From contig NZ_JACSQJ010000007.1 in NCBI RefSeq assembly GCF_014836665.1, forward strand, positions 1 to 64,000: a DNA stretch of 64,000 bases. The letters run 5' to 3'. The first letter of the stretch is position 1; each line of letters starts with the position of its first letter. Made by a program: the position numbers and the translations under genes. Of this stretch, positions 18,046 through 26,949 are shown in pieces. The stretch is from Luteimonas colneyensis. Lineage in GTDB: Bacteria > Pseudomonadota > Gammaproteobacteria > Xanthomonadales > Xanthomonadaceae. Below the pieces are notes generated by a model, which searched no databases, was not told the origin of the DNA, and saw only the letters and a program-made list of their open reading frames with translations.

Positions 18046-18903
18046 ATGAACTACCGCCACGCCTTCCACGCCGGCAACCACGCCGATGTCCTCAAGCACG
18101 TCGTGCTGCTGGCCCTGTGCGACGCGCTGGTGGCCAAGCCGGCGCCGCTGTTCGCGCTCGACACCCATGCCGGCCGCGGGCTGTACCGCCTGTCAGGCGC
18201 GAGCGCGCAGCGCACCGGCGAGGCCGACGACGGCATCGGTCGGCTGATCGCGGAGACGCCGCGCGATCCGCTGTTGCGCCGCTACCTCGACGCCGTCGCG
18301 GCCTGCCGCAAGGCGCACGGCGCCGACGCCTATCCGGGCTCGCCGTGGCTGCTCGCGCACGCGCTGCGCGAAATCGACCGCATCGCCTGCTGCGAGACCC
18401 AGCCCGAGGAGGCGAAGGCGCTGGCGGCCAGCCTCGCCGACGACCGCCGCGTGCGCGTGCACGAGGGCGACGGCTACGCCGCGGTGCGCGCGATGCTGCC
18501 GCCGCGCGACGGTGCGACGCGCATCGGCCGCGGCCTGGTGCTGGTGGATCCGCCCTACGAGACCCAGCTGGCCGAGTTCGACGACGCGCTGGGCGCCATC
18601 CGCGAGGGGCTGCGCCGCTTCCCGCAGGGCGTGTTCGCGCTCTGGTATCCGATCAAGCTCCGGCGCACGCTGATGCCGTTCCAGCGCCGCGCCGCCGACC
18701 TGCCGGGCAAATCGGTGCTGCTGGCCGAACTGATGGTGCGCCCCGACGACTCGCCGCTGCGCATGAACGGCAGCGGCATGTTGGTGGTCAATCCGCCCTG
18801 GCAGCTGGACGCCGCGCTGTCGCCGGCGCTTGCGTCACTGGCCACGGCGCTGGGCGAACGCGGCGCCGGCTCCCGCGTCCACTGGCTGCGCAATCCGTCC
18901 TGA
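18046..18903 (+). CDS. rlmJ: 23S rRNA (adenine-2030-N6)-methyltransferase RlmJ
   Basis: SAM-dependent methyltransferase that modifies A2030 of 23S rRNA. The 285-residue protein begins with the diagnostic MNYRHAFHAGNHADVLKHVV. It contains LDTHAGRGLY for SAM binding and the DPPY catalytic motif in LVLVDPPYETQ, and ends with HWLRNPS as expected. It is diverged from creB by 71 bases and followed by a GNAT gene. Confidence 0.95.
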   Translation: MNYRHAFHAGNHADVLKHVVLLALCDALVAKPAPLFALDTHAGRGLYRLSGASAQRTGEADDGIGRLIAETPRDPLLRRYLDAVAACRKAHGADAYPGSPWLLAHALREIDRIACCETQPEEAKALAASLADDRRVRVHEGDGYAAVRAMLPPRDGATRIGRGLVLVDPPYETQLAEFDDALGAIREGLRRFPQGVFALWYPIKLRRTLMPFQRRAADLPGKSVLLAELMVRPDDSPLRMNGSGMLVVNPPWQLDAALSPALASLATALGERGAGSRVHWLRNPS

Positions 18904-18958
18904 TCCGCGGCCGGCGTGTGCAGACGGGCTTCACCCGTGCCGTGCCAGCATCGGCCCC

Positions 18959-19573
18959 ATGGTCGCCAGAAACCGTCTCCCCCCGTGGCACGAAGAGCTT
19001 CGCCTCCGCAACGGCCACGACGTGCTGATCCGCCCGATCCGGCCGGAAGACGCGCCGGTGCTGCGCGCGAGCTTCGAACTCCTCGAACCCGATGACACCC
19101 GCGGGCACCTGCTCGCCGGCGCCGGTGACATCGACGTCGAGCGCTCGCGCCAGCTGTCCCAGCCCGACACCCGCGGCGAATTCACCCTGGTCGTCACCGA
19201 GCAGCAACTGCCGCCCGGCGAGGCGATGATCCTGGGCCTGGCGCGCGCCGCCGTCGTGCCCGGCACCCGCGAGGCTGCGTTCGCGATCCTGGTCGGCCGC
19301 AACGTCGCCGGCATGGGCCTGGGCCGCCACCTGATGCGGCGCCTGGCGCGCTGGGCGCGGGGCAAGCGCCTGGACGCACTGACCGGCGAAGTGCCCGAGG
19401 CCAACGGCCCCCTGCTCGATCTCGCGCGCTCCATGGGCTTCGGCGTGGACGAGGACGGTGCAGCCGACCCCGGCTTCGTCCGCATCCGCCTGCCGCTGGC
19501 CAGGGCCACCCCGGTGGCCGGCGTGGGCAGCGGCGGCAGCGGGGGCACGGCCGTCTCCGGCGAATCGCGCTGA
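18959..19573 (+). CDS. GNAT-family N-acetyltransferase
   Basis: Acetyl-CoA-dependent acetyltransferase resembling the GNAT domain fused to acyl-CoA synthetases (Pat/AcuA-type), here a free-standing 204-residue protein from ATG 18959. The N-terminus RNGHDVLIRPIRPEDA and the acetyl-CoA loop VGRNVAGMGLGRHLMRRL are clear. A Gly/Ser-rich tail follows the domain. The open frame extends upstream into rlmJ, but the protein-like part starts at 18959. The substrate is unknown. Confidence 0.75.
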   Translation: MVARNRLPPWHEELRLRNGHDVLIRPIRPEDAPVLRASFELLEPDDTRGHLLAGAGDIDVERSRQLSQPDTRGEFTLVVTEQQLPPGEAMILGLARAAVVPGTREAAFAILVGRNVAGMGLGRHLMRRLARWARGKRLDALTGEVPEANGPLLDLARSMGFGVDEDGAADPGFVRIRLPLARATPVAGVGSGGSGGTAVSGESR

Positions 19574-19685
19574 CACCAGCACTCCGCAGACGCCCGGGCC
19601 GCAGCGTAGAGGCCTGCCACGCTAGACTGTGCGGCCCTGCGCCGGGTGCGGTGGAACGCATCCGGTGCTGCCGCTGTTTGTGCCG

Positions 19686-22600
19686 ATGACCGACCAGACC
19701 CCACCCCGCGCTCCCCTTCCCGTCTCCTCCACGCCCCCGCTTCCCGGCCCTGGCCGCCCGCGCGCCTGGTGGCGCGCGCCGGCATCGCGCTCGGCGCTGG
19801 CCTGGTTCGTCGCGGCCGCGGCGCGCGCGCATGACGGCGTACTGCTGGCCGTCGCCCGCGACAACCACGCCGCCACCCAGCTCGAAGCCGACCTGCACAC
19901 CCTCGTCGGCGACGACGCCGGCCTGCCGGTGCTGGCGTTCCCGGACTGGGAGACCCTGCCCTACGACCGCTTCAGCCCGCATCCGGAGATCGTCTCCCAG
20001 CGCCTGGCCACGCTGCGCCGGCTGCCGACGCTGGGCCGCGGCGTGCTGGTGGTGCCGGTGCAGACGCTGATGCAGCGCCTGCCGCCGCTGTCGTACGTGG
20101 TCGGCAACAGCTTCGACCTGGCCGTGGGCCAGCGCCTGGACCTGGACGCCGAAAAGCGCCGGCTGCAGGCCGCCGGCTACCGCAACGTGCCCCAGGTCTA
20201 CGACCCCGGCGACTTCGCCGTGCGCGGCGCCCTGCTCGACGTCTATCCGATGGGCGAGGCGGCGCCGTTCCGCATCGAACTGCTGGACGACGAGATCGAC
20301 ACCATCCGCGTCTTCGACCCCGAGAGCCAGCGCTCGCTGGAGAAGGTCGATGCGCTGCGGCTGATGCCGGGCCGCGAAGTGCCGCTCGACGAAGCCTCGC
20401 GCTCGCGCGCGCTCGACGCGCTGCGCGAGCATTTCGACATCGACACCCGGCGCAGCGCGCTGTTCCAGGACCTCAGGGCCGGCGCCGCGCCGGCCGGCAT
20501 CGAGTACTACCTGCCGCTGTTCTTCGACCGCGGCGCCACCGCCACGCTGTTCGACTACATGGGCGACGGCGCCCTGCCGCTGGTGGACGAGGGCGTGGGC
20601 GCGGCCGCCGACCACTTCTGGGCCCAGGCCGGCCAGCGCCACGAGCAGCGCCGGCATGATGTCGAGCATCCCGTGCTGTCGCCGGGCGCGCTGTGGCTGG
20701 CGCCTGACGAGCTGCGCGCGCGCTTCAACGACGCACCGCGGATCGAGGTCGCGGGCGAAGGCCATGCACGCCGCGACGAGGCCGCCAGGCTGGGCGAGCA
20801 GCCGGCGCCGGCACTGCCGGTGGCCGCCCGCCACGACGCGGCCGCGGCGCCGCTGAAGGACTTCCTCACCAGCTATCCCGGCCGCGTGCTGGTGTCGGCC
20901 GACACCGCCGGCCGTCGCGAAGCGCTGCTGGAGGTGCTCGACGCCGCCGCCCTGCGCCCGCACGTGCTGCCCGACTTCCGCGCCTTCGCTTCCGGTGACG
21001 CGCGCTTCGCGATCTCGGTCGCGCCGCTGGAGGACGGCTTCGCGCTGGACCCGGGCGTGGCGGGCGATGCGCCGCTGGCGGTACTCACCGAGCGCCAGCT
21101 GTTCCCCGAGCGCGCCGCGGCGCCGCGCCGGCGCAAGCGTGCCGGCCGCGAGCCCGAGGCGATCATCCGCGACCTCGGCGAGCTGTCCGAAGGCTCGCCG
21201 ATCGTGCACGAGGACCACGGCGTCGGCCGCTATCGCGGACTGGTCACGCTCGAGGCCGGCGGCATGCCGTCGGAGTACCTCGAGATCGAATACGCCAAGG
21301 GCGACCGGCTGTACGTGCCGGTGGCGCAGCTGCACCTGATCAGCCGCTACTCCGGCGCCTCGCCCGAAACAGCGCCCCTGCATTCGCTGGGCGGCGAGCA
21401 GTGGACGAAGGCCAAGCGCAAGGCCGCGGAGAAGGTCCGCGACGTCGCCGCCGAGCTGCTGGAGATCCAGGCCAAGCGCCAGGCCCGCGCCGGACTCGCG
21501 ATCGACGTCGACCGCGGCATGTACGAGCCGTTCGCCGCCACGTTCCCCTTCGAGGAGACGCCCGACCAGCACGCCGCGATCGAAGCGGTGCTGCGCGACC
21601 TGCAGTCCTCGCAGCCGATGGACCGGGTGGTCTGCGGCGACGTCGGCTTTGGCAAGACGGAGGTCGCGGTGCGCGCGGCATTCGCCACCGCGGCCGCGGG
21701 CAAGCAGGTCGCGGTGCTGGTGCCCACCACGCTCCTGGCCGAGCAGCACTACGCCAACTTCCGCGACCGCTTCGCCGACTGGCCGATCCGGGTCGAGGTG
21801 CTGTCGCGCTTCAAGTCGACGAAGGAGATCAAGGCCGAGCTGGAGAAGGTGGCCGAGGGCACCATCGACGTCATCGTCGGCACCCACCGCCTGCTGCAGA
21901 AGGACGTGCGCTTCAAGGACCTCGGGCTGGTGATCGTGGACGAGGAGCAGCGCTTCGGCGTGCGCCAGAAAGAGGCGCTGAAGGCGCTGCGCGCCAACGT
22001 GCACCTGCTGACCCTCACCGCGACGCCGATCCCGCGCACGCTCAACATGGCCATGGCCGGCCTGCGCGACCTCTCGATCATCGCCACGCCGCCGGCCAAC
22101 CGGCTCGCGGTGCAGACCTTCGTCGTGCCCTGGGACGACGCCCAGCTGCGCGAGGCCTTCGACCGCGAGCTCGCGCGCGGCGGCCAGCTGTTCTTCCTGC
22201 ACAACGACGTCGAGTCGATCGGCCGCATGCAGCGCCAGCTGCAGGAGCTGGTGCCGGAGGCGCGCATCGGCGTGGCCCACGGCCAGATGCCCGAGCGCGA
22301 GCTGGAGCGGGTGATGCTCGACTTCCAGAAGCAGCGCTTCAACGTGCTGCTGGCCTCGACCATCATCGAGTCCGGCATCGACATCCCCAACGCCAACACC
22401 ATCATCATCAACCGCGCCGACCGCTTCGGCCTGGCCCAGCTGCACCAGCTGCGCGGCCGCGTCGGCCGCTCGCACCACCGCGCCTACGCCTACCTGGTGG
22501 TGCCGGACAAGCGCTCGATCACGGCGGATGCGAAGAAGCGCCTGGACGCGATCGCTTCGATGGACGAGCTCGGCGCCGGCTTCACGCTGGCGACCCACGA

Positions 22601-23198
22601 CCTCGAGATCCGCGGCGCCGGCGAGCTGCTGGGCGAGGACCAGAGCGGGCAGATGGCCGAGGTCGGCTTCAGCCTGTACACCGAGCTGCTGGAGCGCGCG
22701 GTGCGATCGATCAAGCGCGGCGAATTGCCCGACGTCGACGGCACCGCCGCACGCGGCGCCGAGGTCGAGCTGCACGCCCCCGCGCTGATCCCCGAGGACT
22801 ACCTGCCCGACGTGCACACGCGCCTGACGCTGTACAAGCGCATCAGCTCGGCGCGCGGCGCCGAAGCCCTGCGCGAGCTGCAGGTGGAGATGATCGACCG
22901 TTTCGGCCTGCTGCCGGAGCCGGCGAAGCTGCTGTTCGCCACCGCGGAGCTCAAGCTCCAGGCCACCGCGCTGGGCATCGCCAAGATCGACATCGGCGCC
23001 GGCGGCGGGCGGGTGAAGTTCGTCGAGAAGCCGTCGGTCGATCCGATGGCGATCATCCGCCTGGTGCAGGGCCAGCCGAAGCAGTACCGCATGGACGGGC
23101 CGGACACGCTGCGCCTGGCGCTCGAGCTGCCCGAACCGGGCGAGCGGCTGCAGGCCGCGCGCGGCCTGCTGGCGCTGCTGGCGCCGGCTGGCCGCTGA
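19686..23198 (+). CDS. mfd: Transcription-repair coupling factor Mfd
   Basis: ATP-dependent translocase that removes stalled RNA polymerase at lesions and recruits UvrA. From ATG 19686 it is 1170 residues, close to the family length. Domains in order are a UvrB-like N-terminal part, a CarD-like RNA-polymerase-interacting domain around 500-570, an SF2 helicase core and a C-terminal TRCF domain. The core has Walker A GDVGFGKT at 651-658 and a DEEQRFGVRQ box. An in-frame start at 19629 would add 19 unlikely residues. Confidence 0.95.
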   Translation: MTDQTPPRAPLPVSSTPPLPGPGRPRAWWRAPASRSALAWFVAAAARAHDGVLLAVARDNHAATQLEADLHTLVGDDAGLPVLAFPDWETLPYDRFSPHPEIVSQRLATLRRLPTLGRGVLVVPVQTLMQRLPPLSYVVGNSFDLAVGQRLDLDAEKRRLQAAGYRNVPQVYDPGDFAVRGALLDVYPMGEAAPFRIELLDDEIDTIRVFDPESQRSLEKVDALRLMPGREVPLDEASRSRALDALREHFDIDTRRSALFQDLRAGAAPAGIEYYLPLFFDRGATATLFDYMGDGALPLVDEGVGAAADHFWAQAGQRHEQRRHDVEHPVLSPGALWLAPDELRARFNDAPRIEVAGEGHARRDEAARLGEQPAPALPVAARHDAAAAPLKDFLTSYPGRVLVSADTAGRREALLEVLDAAALRPHVLPDFRAFASGDARFAISVAPLEDGFALDPGVAGDAPLAVLTERQLFPERAAAPRRRKRAGREPEAIIRDLGELSEGSPIVHEDHGVGRYRGLVTLEAGGMPSEYLEIEYAKGDRLYVPVAQLHLISRYSGASPETAPLHSLGGEQWTKAKRKAAEKVRDVAAELLEIQAKRQARAGLAIDVDRGMYEPFAATFPFEETPDQHAAIEAVLRDLQSSQPMDRVVCGDVGFGKTEVAVRAAFATAAAGKQVAVLVPTTLLAEQHYANFRDRFADWPIRVEVLSRFKSTKEIKAELEKVAEGTIDVIVGTHRLLQKDVRFKDLGLVIVDEEQRFGVRQKEALKALRANVHLLTLTATPIPRTLNMAMAGLRDLSIIATPPANRLAVQTFVVPWDDAQLREAFDRELARGGQLFFLHNDVESIGRMQRQLQELVPEARIGVAHGQMPERELERVMLDFQKQRFNVLLASTIIESGIDIPNANTIIINRADRFGLAQLHQLRGRVGRSHHRAYAYLVVPDKRSITADAKKRLDAIASMDELGAGFTLATHDLEIRGAGELLGEDQSGQMAEVGFSLYTELLERAVRSIKRGELPDVDGTAARGAEVELHAPALIPEDYLPDVHTRLTLYKRISSARGAEALRELQVEMIDRFGLLPEPAKLLFATAELKLQATALGIAKIDIGAGGGRVKFVEKPSVDPMAIIRLVQGQPKQYRMDGPDTLRLALELPEPGERLQAARGLLALLAPAGR

Positions 23199-23287
23199 GG
23201 CGGACGCCCGTTGACAGCACCGGCCAGCCTCCGCATCCTGCGCGCCCCCGGGGAGGGGACCCTCTTTTCCAAGGAACAAGGAACACG

Positions 23288-23842
23288 ATGAACAAGATGC
23301 TCATCCTCGCCGCCGCGCTCGCGGCCTGCGCGTCGACCCCTGCCCTCGCCGCCGACGGCCGCGGTGGCTACATCCGCGCCGAGATCGGCCAGAGCGACAT
23401 CGACCTGGACTACGCCGGCGTCTCCGCGAGCGAGGACGACACCTCGTTCGTCTTCTCCGGCGGCTACTGGTTCAACCGCAACTTCGCGCTCGAAGGCCAC
23501 GTCGGCACGCTGTACACCGAGTACCTGGGCGACGACCTCGACCTCGACCTGGTCAGCTTCGGCGTGGGCGTGGCGGCCAAGCACAGCTTCGGCTCCGATG
23601 GCACCGGCTTCTTCATCGGCGGCCGTGCCGGCATCGCGCGCATCACGGCGCAGCTGCGCGAGGACGACTGGGACGTGATCGACGACGAGCACTCCACCAA
23701 GCCGTACTTCGGCGCCAGCGTCGGCTACGACTTCAACCCGCGCTTCGGCCTGTCGCTGAACTGGGACCGCCGCCAGGCCGATTTCGACGGCGTCGACCTC
23801 GACATCGACACCCTCGGCATCGGCGGCGAACTGCGCTTCTGA
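23288..23842 (+). CDS. Small outer-membrane beta-barrel protein
   Basis: A 184-residue protein with signal peptide (cleavage after PALAA) and an eight-stranded barrel pattern of the OmpA-like/OmpW-like outer-membrane beta-barrel group. Examples are GGYIRAEIGQSDI at the start, FFIGGRAGIARI and PYFGASVGYDFNPRFGLSLNW, with a terminal Phe. AAGGAAC repeats upstream give a ribosome site. It has no recognised partner. It is followed directly by a strong GC hairpin. Confidence 0.75.
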   Translation: MNKMLILAAALAACASTPALAADGRGGYIRAEIGQSDIDLDYAGVSASEDDTSFVFSGGYWFNRNFALEGHVGTLYTEYLGDDLDLDLVSFGVGVAAKHSFGSDGTGFFIGGRAGIARITAQLREDDWDVIDDEHSTKPYFGASVGYDFNPRFGLSLNWDRRQADFDGVDLDIDTLGIGGELRF

Positions 23843-23849
23843 TCCATCC

Positions 23850-23874
23850 GGCGCGGGGCGGCCCGCCCCGCGCC
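23850..23874 (+). terminator. GC-rich hairpin after the barrel gene
   Basis: Perfect 12-base inverted repeat, GGCGCGGGGCGG with its complement, nearly no loop, seven bases after the stop and followed by TATTCC. It lies between convergent genes and could serve both strands. The lack of a long T-run makes intrinsic termination likely but not certain. Confidence 0.6.
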
Positions 23875-23890
23875 TATTCCTGCGAGCGCT

Positions 23891-24538
23891 TCACGGGGGG
23901 GGGCGGGGGCGGCCGAGCCGCCACAGGTAGAGCGCGGCCTGGGTCCGGAACGGGCCCCAGCGTTCGCCGCGCTCCGCCAGTCCGCGCGGGGTCGGCATCG
24001 CCTCCGCGCGGTCCAGCAGCTGCGCGCCCTTGCGCACGCCGAGGTCGTCGACCGGCAGCACGTCCGGCCGTCCGAGCCGGAACATCAGCATCATCTCCAC
24101 CGTCCAGCGGCCGATGCCGCGGACCGGCACCAGCGCGGCCACGATCGCGTCCTCGTCCATCACCGACATCCGCCGCAGGTCGGGGATCTCCCCGCGCGCC
24201 TCGCGGGCAGCCAGGTCGCGCAGGGCGAGCGCCTTGTTGCCCGACACCCCGCAGGCGCGCAGCGCGGCGTCGTCGATCCGGCCCAGGGTGTCGGCGTGCA
24301 GGCGCGTGCTGCCGATGGCCGCCTCGACCCGCCCGACGATGGTGGACGCGGCCTTGCCGCTCAGCTGCTGGAACAGGATCGCGCGGGCCAGCGCGTCCAC
24401 GGGATCGAAGCCGCGGCGCCAGCGCGGGTCCGCGTCGATCGGCCCCAGCCGGCGGATCCAGGTGGCCAGGCGGCGATCGCGCCTGGACAGCCAGGCATCG
24501 GCCTCGGCGGTGTCGTAGCCGCGGCGATAGCGCGGCAC
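23891..24538 (-). CDS. AlkA-type DNA-3-methyladenine glycosylase
   Basis: HhH-GPD superfamily base-excision glycosylase removing alkylated purines. The 215-residue protein has FDPVDALARAILFQQLSG, the helix-hairpin-helix in VPVRGIGRWTVEMML, and the catalytic Asp region VLPVDDLGVRKG. It lacks the N-terminal domain of E. coli AlkA, as in the shorter bacterial MAG/Mpg2 forms. Its end is encoded in a run of nine Gs (plus strand), so the C-terminal prolines are slippage-prone. A DUF423 gene lies four bases upstream. Confidence 0.88.
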   Translation of the reverse strand: MPRYRRGYDTAEADAWLSRRDRRLATWIRRLGPIDADPRWRRGFDPVDALARAILFQQLSGKAASTIVGRVEAAIGSTRLHADTLGRIDDAALRACGVSGNKALALRDLAAREARGEIPDLRRMSVMDEDAIVAALVPVRGIGRWTVEMMLMFRLGRPDVLPVDDLGVRKGAQLLDRAEAMPTPRGLAERGERWGPFRTQAALYLWRLGRPRPPP

Positions 24539-24542
24539 GGCC

Positions 24543-24932
24543 TCAGCGCTCCCGCACCGCGGCGGCGGCGTGGAGCAGCCAGCCGAGGATCATCAGGCTC
24601 CCGCCCAGTGGCGCCAGGCGCGTCGGCAGCCCGAAGGCATGGGCCGCGACCAGCGAGCCGGCGAACAGCAGCACCCCGAGCAGCAGCGCGCCCACCGCCA
24701 TCAGGCCGGTGCGGCCGGCCACGCGCGGGGCCAGGGCCGCCAGCGCCAGGCCGTGGCCGAAGCCGAACGCCGCCGCCAGGCCCAGGCGCGAACCGGCATC
24801 GGGTCCGGCGGCGTGCGAGGCGTAGGCGGCCAGGGCCACCGACAGCGCCGCCAGCACCGAGCCCGCCGCGGCCAGGCCGCCGGCAAGGCGCCGCGACACG
24901 GTGGCGGCCGGTGCCGCTGGATCGGGTGCCAT
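24543..24932 (-). CDS. DUF423 (YgdD-type) membrane protein
   Basis: Small inner-membrane protein of the DUF423/YgdD family, function unknown. The 129-residue product has four membrane segments; LAAYASHAAG, FGFGHGLALAAL and the end PLGGSLMILGWLLHA match the family. ATG 24932 has AGGAGG about ten bases upstream. It probably forms an operon with the glycosylase, four bases downstream. Confidence 0.8.
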   Translation of the reverse strand: MAPDPAAPAATVSRRLAGGLAAAGSVLAALSVALAAYASHAAGPDAGSRLGLAAAFGFGHGLALAALAPRVAGRTGLMAVGALLLGVLLFAGSLVAAHAFGLPTRLAPLGGSLMILGWLLHAAAAVRER

Positions 24933-24955
24933 CAGGATGCATCCTCCTGAAACGC

Positions 24956-24983
24956 GGAACGCCGCATCGGGATGCGGCGTTCC
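24956..24983 (-). terminator. Hairpin after the SRPBCC gene
   Basis: Inverted repeat GGAACGCCGCAT / ATGCGGCGTTCC with a four-base loop, 26 bases past the stop of the minus-strand SRPBCC gene. It precedes the DUF423 ribosome site. A short T-run (GCGTTT) follows on the minus strand. Confidence 0.65.
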
Positions 24984-25009
24984 GAGGGTACTGCAGGCGA
25001 AGGCGTGGA

Positions 25010-26173
25010 TCAGTCCTTCAGGTTCCAGAACACCTTGAACTGGCCGTCGGCGGTGAAGGCGGCATCGATGCCGTTCACGTAGTACTCGTACGGACGGCCG
25101 ATGGCCTCTTCGCCCTGGGTCATGGCCCAGGCGCGGGTGGCGTTGCGGGCCACGTCGAGCTCGGCCATGTAGCCCTTGTAATCGGCGCGGGCGACGCGGG
25201 TCGGCTCGCTGCGCACGAAGGTCACCGGGCCCTGCAGCTTGACGGCGGCCTCGTCCAGCGGCTCGGACTCGGTCACCACGAAGACCGGCGCGGCCGGGGC
25301 CTCTTCGCCCTCCGCGGCCTCGTCGGCGTCGGCATCGGCGTCCGCCGCGGCGTCCGCGTCGGCACCGCCCTTGCGGCGCACGGCCTGGACGACATCGAAG
25401 GTGTAGGTGTCACGCGCGAACTCGGTGGTCACGATGCGCAGCGGGCCGACCGGCTCCAGGCCGCTCTCGTCCATCGTGCGCTTGATCCACTCGGCGTTGT
25501 CCTTCATCGCCTTCTTGACGACTTCGTTGTTGCGCTCGATCGCGCCGGCGTTGACCACCAGCAGGTTCTCGGCGGGGATCCGCGCCACTTCGAGGTTGGC
25601 GAGGTTGGAGCCCTCGACGCGGTAGTCGAAGTTCGGCACCGAGGCCAGCATGTTGGTCAGGCGGCCGAGGCCGAACTTCATGGTGTCGCCGACGTTGCGG
25701 CTGACGTACAGGCCGGCGTAGCGGCCCAGCAGGTCCCAGCCGTAGTCGACCTTGTAGTCCTGGGTGATCTCGACGTTGCGGCCACCGCGGCCGGTCGGGG
25801 TCAGGGTGATGGTGGACTGCTTGTTCGAGCCGCGCTTGTCGTCCTCGATGCGGTAGACCACGCGCGAATCCTGCTCGGACTCGATGATCTCCCAGCTGCC
25901 CTTGCCCACGCCGGAGACCTGGGAGTCGTAGTCGATGCGGGCGCCGACGCCCTCTTCGGGGCCCGAACGGTCCAGCTTGACCTGGCCCAGCGCGAAGGGA
26001 TGCCAGTCGTCGAAGCGCTTGAAGCTGTTCACCGTGTCGAACACGATCGACATCTTGCGGTTGGTCTCCACGCTTTCGCTCAGGGAGCGGCTGGACGGCA
26101 GCACGACGCCGACGATCAGGAACAGCACGGCGACGATCGCCATGGAAATCAGGAGCTCGAGCAAACGGGTCAT
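25010..26173 (-). CDS. Membrane-anchored SRPBCC / polyketide-cyclase-type protein
   Basis: A 387-residue protein with one N-terminal membrane helix (about 5-25) and an SRPBCC (START-like, polyketide_cyc2) domain at about 35-185 including FKRFDDWHPFALGQ. A second region may be GyrI-like, and between about 280 and 300 there is an acidic repeat of Ala and Asp. It likely binds a hydrophobic ligand at the periplasmic face, but no ligand is evident. Hairpins lie on both sides, so it appears to be transcribed alone. Confidence 0.65.
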   Translation of the reverse strand: MTRLLELLISMAIVAVLFLIVGVVLPSSRSLSESVETNRKMSIVFDTVNSFKRFDDWHPFALGQVKLDRSGPEEGVGARIDYDSQVSGVGKGSWEIIESEQDSRVVYRIEDDKRGSNKQSTITLTPTGRGGRNVEITQDYKVDYGWDLLGRYAGLYVSRNVGDTMKFGLGRLTNMLASVPNFDYRVEGSNLANLEVARIPAENLLVVNAGAIERNNEVVKKAMKDNAEWIKRTMDESGLEPVGPLRIVTTEFARDTYTFDVVQAVRRKGGADADAAADADADADEAAEGEEAPAAPVFVVTESEPLDEAAVKLQGPVTFVRSEPTRVARADYKGYMAELDVARNATRAWAMTQGEEAIGRPYEYYVNGIDAAFTADGQFKVFWNLKD

Positions 26174-26217
26174 TCAGGGTTCTCCGGGACCAGGACCGGC
26201 CGAGGCCGGGGCGCAGA

Positions 26218-26242
26218 CCGGCAATCCTAGCAAGATTGCCGG
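26218..26242 (-). terminator. Possible terminator after the response-regulator gene
   Basis: Inverted repeat CCGGCAATC / GATTGCCGG with a seven-base loop, 29 bases past the stop of the minus-strand response regulator. No T-run follows, so termination strength is uncertain. Confidence 0.4.
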
Positions 26243-26271
26243 CGCCGCCGCGACCTTCCGGGGCGGGTTTT

Positions 26272-26949
26272 TCACACCAGCTGCAGCTCGAAGGCCTTGA
26301 GCACCGCGCGGGTGCGGTCGCGGACCCCGAGCTTGGACAGGATGTTGGACACGTGGTTCTTGATCGTGCCCTCGGCCACGCCCAGGGAGTTGGCGATCTC
26401 CTTGTTGGAAAAGCCCGAGGCCATCAGGCGCAGGATCTCGGTCTCGCGGTCGGTCAGCGGGTCCGGGCGGTCGAGGCTGACGAAGTCGTTGCGCATGTGC
26501 TCCAGCCCCGAGAGCAGGCGCTGCGTGACCGCCGGCTGCACCAGCGAGCCGCCGCCGGCCACGGTCCTGATGGCGCCCACCAGCTGCTCCAGCGACACGT
26601 CCTTGAGCAGGTAGCCCTTGGCGCCGGCCTTGAGCCCGGCCAGCACCAGCTGGTCGTCGTCGAAGGTCGTGAGGATGATCGTCGGCGGCAGCGTGCCGGC
26701 CGCGGACAGGGCCTGCAGGGCCTCCAGGCCCGACATGGCCGGCATGCGCATGTCCATCAGGACCACGTCGGGCGCCACCTCCGGGATCATCGCGACGGCT
26801 TGGCGCCCGTCCACGGCCTCGGCCACCACCTCGATCCCACCGTCGAGCGCCAGCAGGGAGCGGATGCCCTGCCGGACCAGGGTCTGGTCGTCGACCAGGC
26901 AAACGCGGATCGCCGGTGCGCCGGCCTCGCGGGGTCCATCGGTCGTCAT
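26272..26949 (-). CDS. NarL/LuxR-type response regulator
   Basis: Two-component regulator of 225 residues. The receiver domain has Asp20/Asp21, phospho-acceptor Asp66 in VLMDMRMP and the conserved YLLKD lysine. The C-terminal LuxR helix-turn-helix contains LTDRETEILRLMASGFSNKEI. The start is set by the four-base overlap (ATGA) with the upstream kinase gene; the open frame continues into that gene without meaning. It is the obvious partner of the adjacent kinase. Target genes are unknown. Confidence 0.9.
   Translation of the reverse strand: MTTDGPREAGAPAIRVCLVDDQTLVRQGIRSLLALDGGIEVVAEAVDGRQAVAMIPEVAPDVVLMDMRMPAMSGLEALQALSAAGTLPPTIILTTFDDDQLVLAGLKAGAKGYLLKDVSLEQLVGAIRTVAGGGSLVQPAVTQRLLSGLEHMRNDFVSLDRPDPLTDRETEILRLMASGFSNKEIANSLGVAEGTIKNHVSNILSKLGVRDRTRAVLKAFELQLV

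Noticed and set aside
19194-23279. Minus-strand open frame of 1361 codons opposite mfd
   Set aside because: Composition (Gln/His/Ala/Arg repeats without motifs) is that of an antisense shadow of a GC-rich gene.
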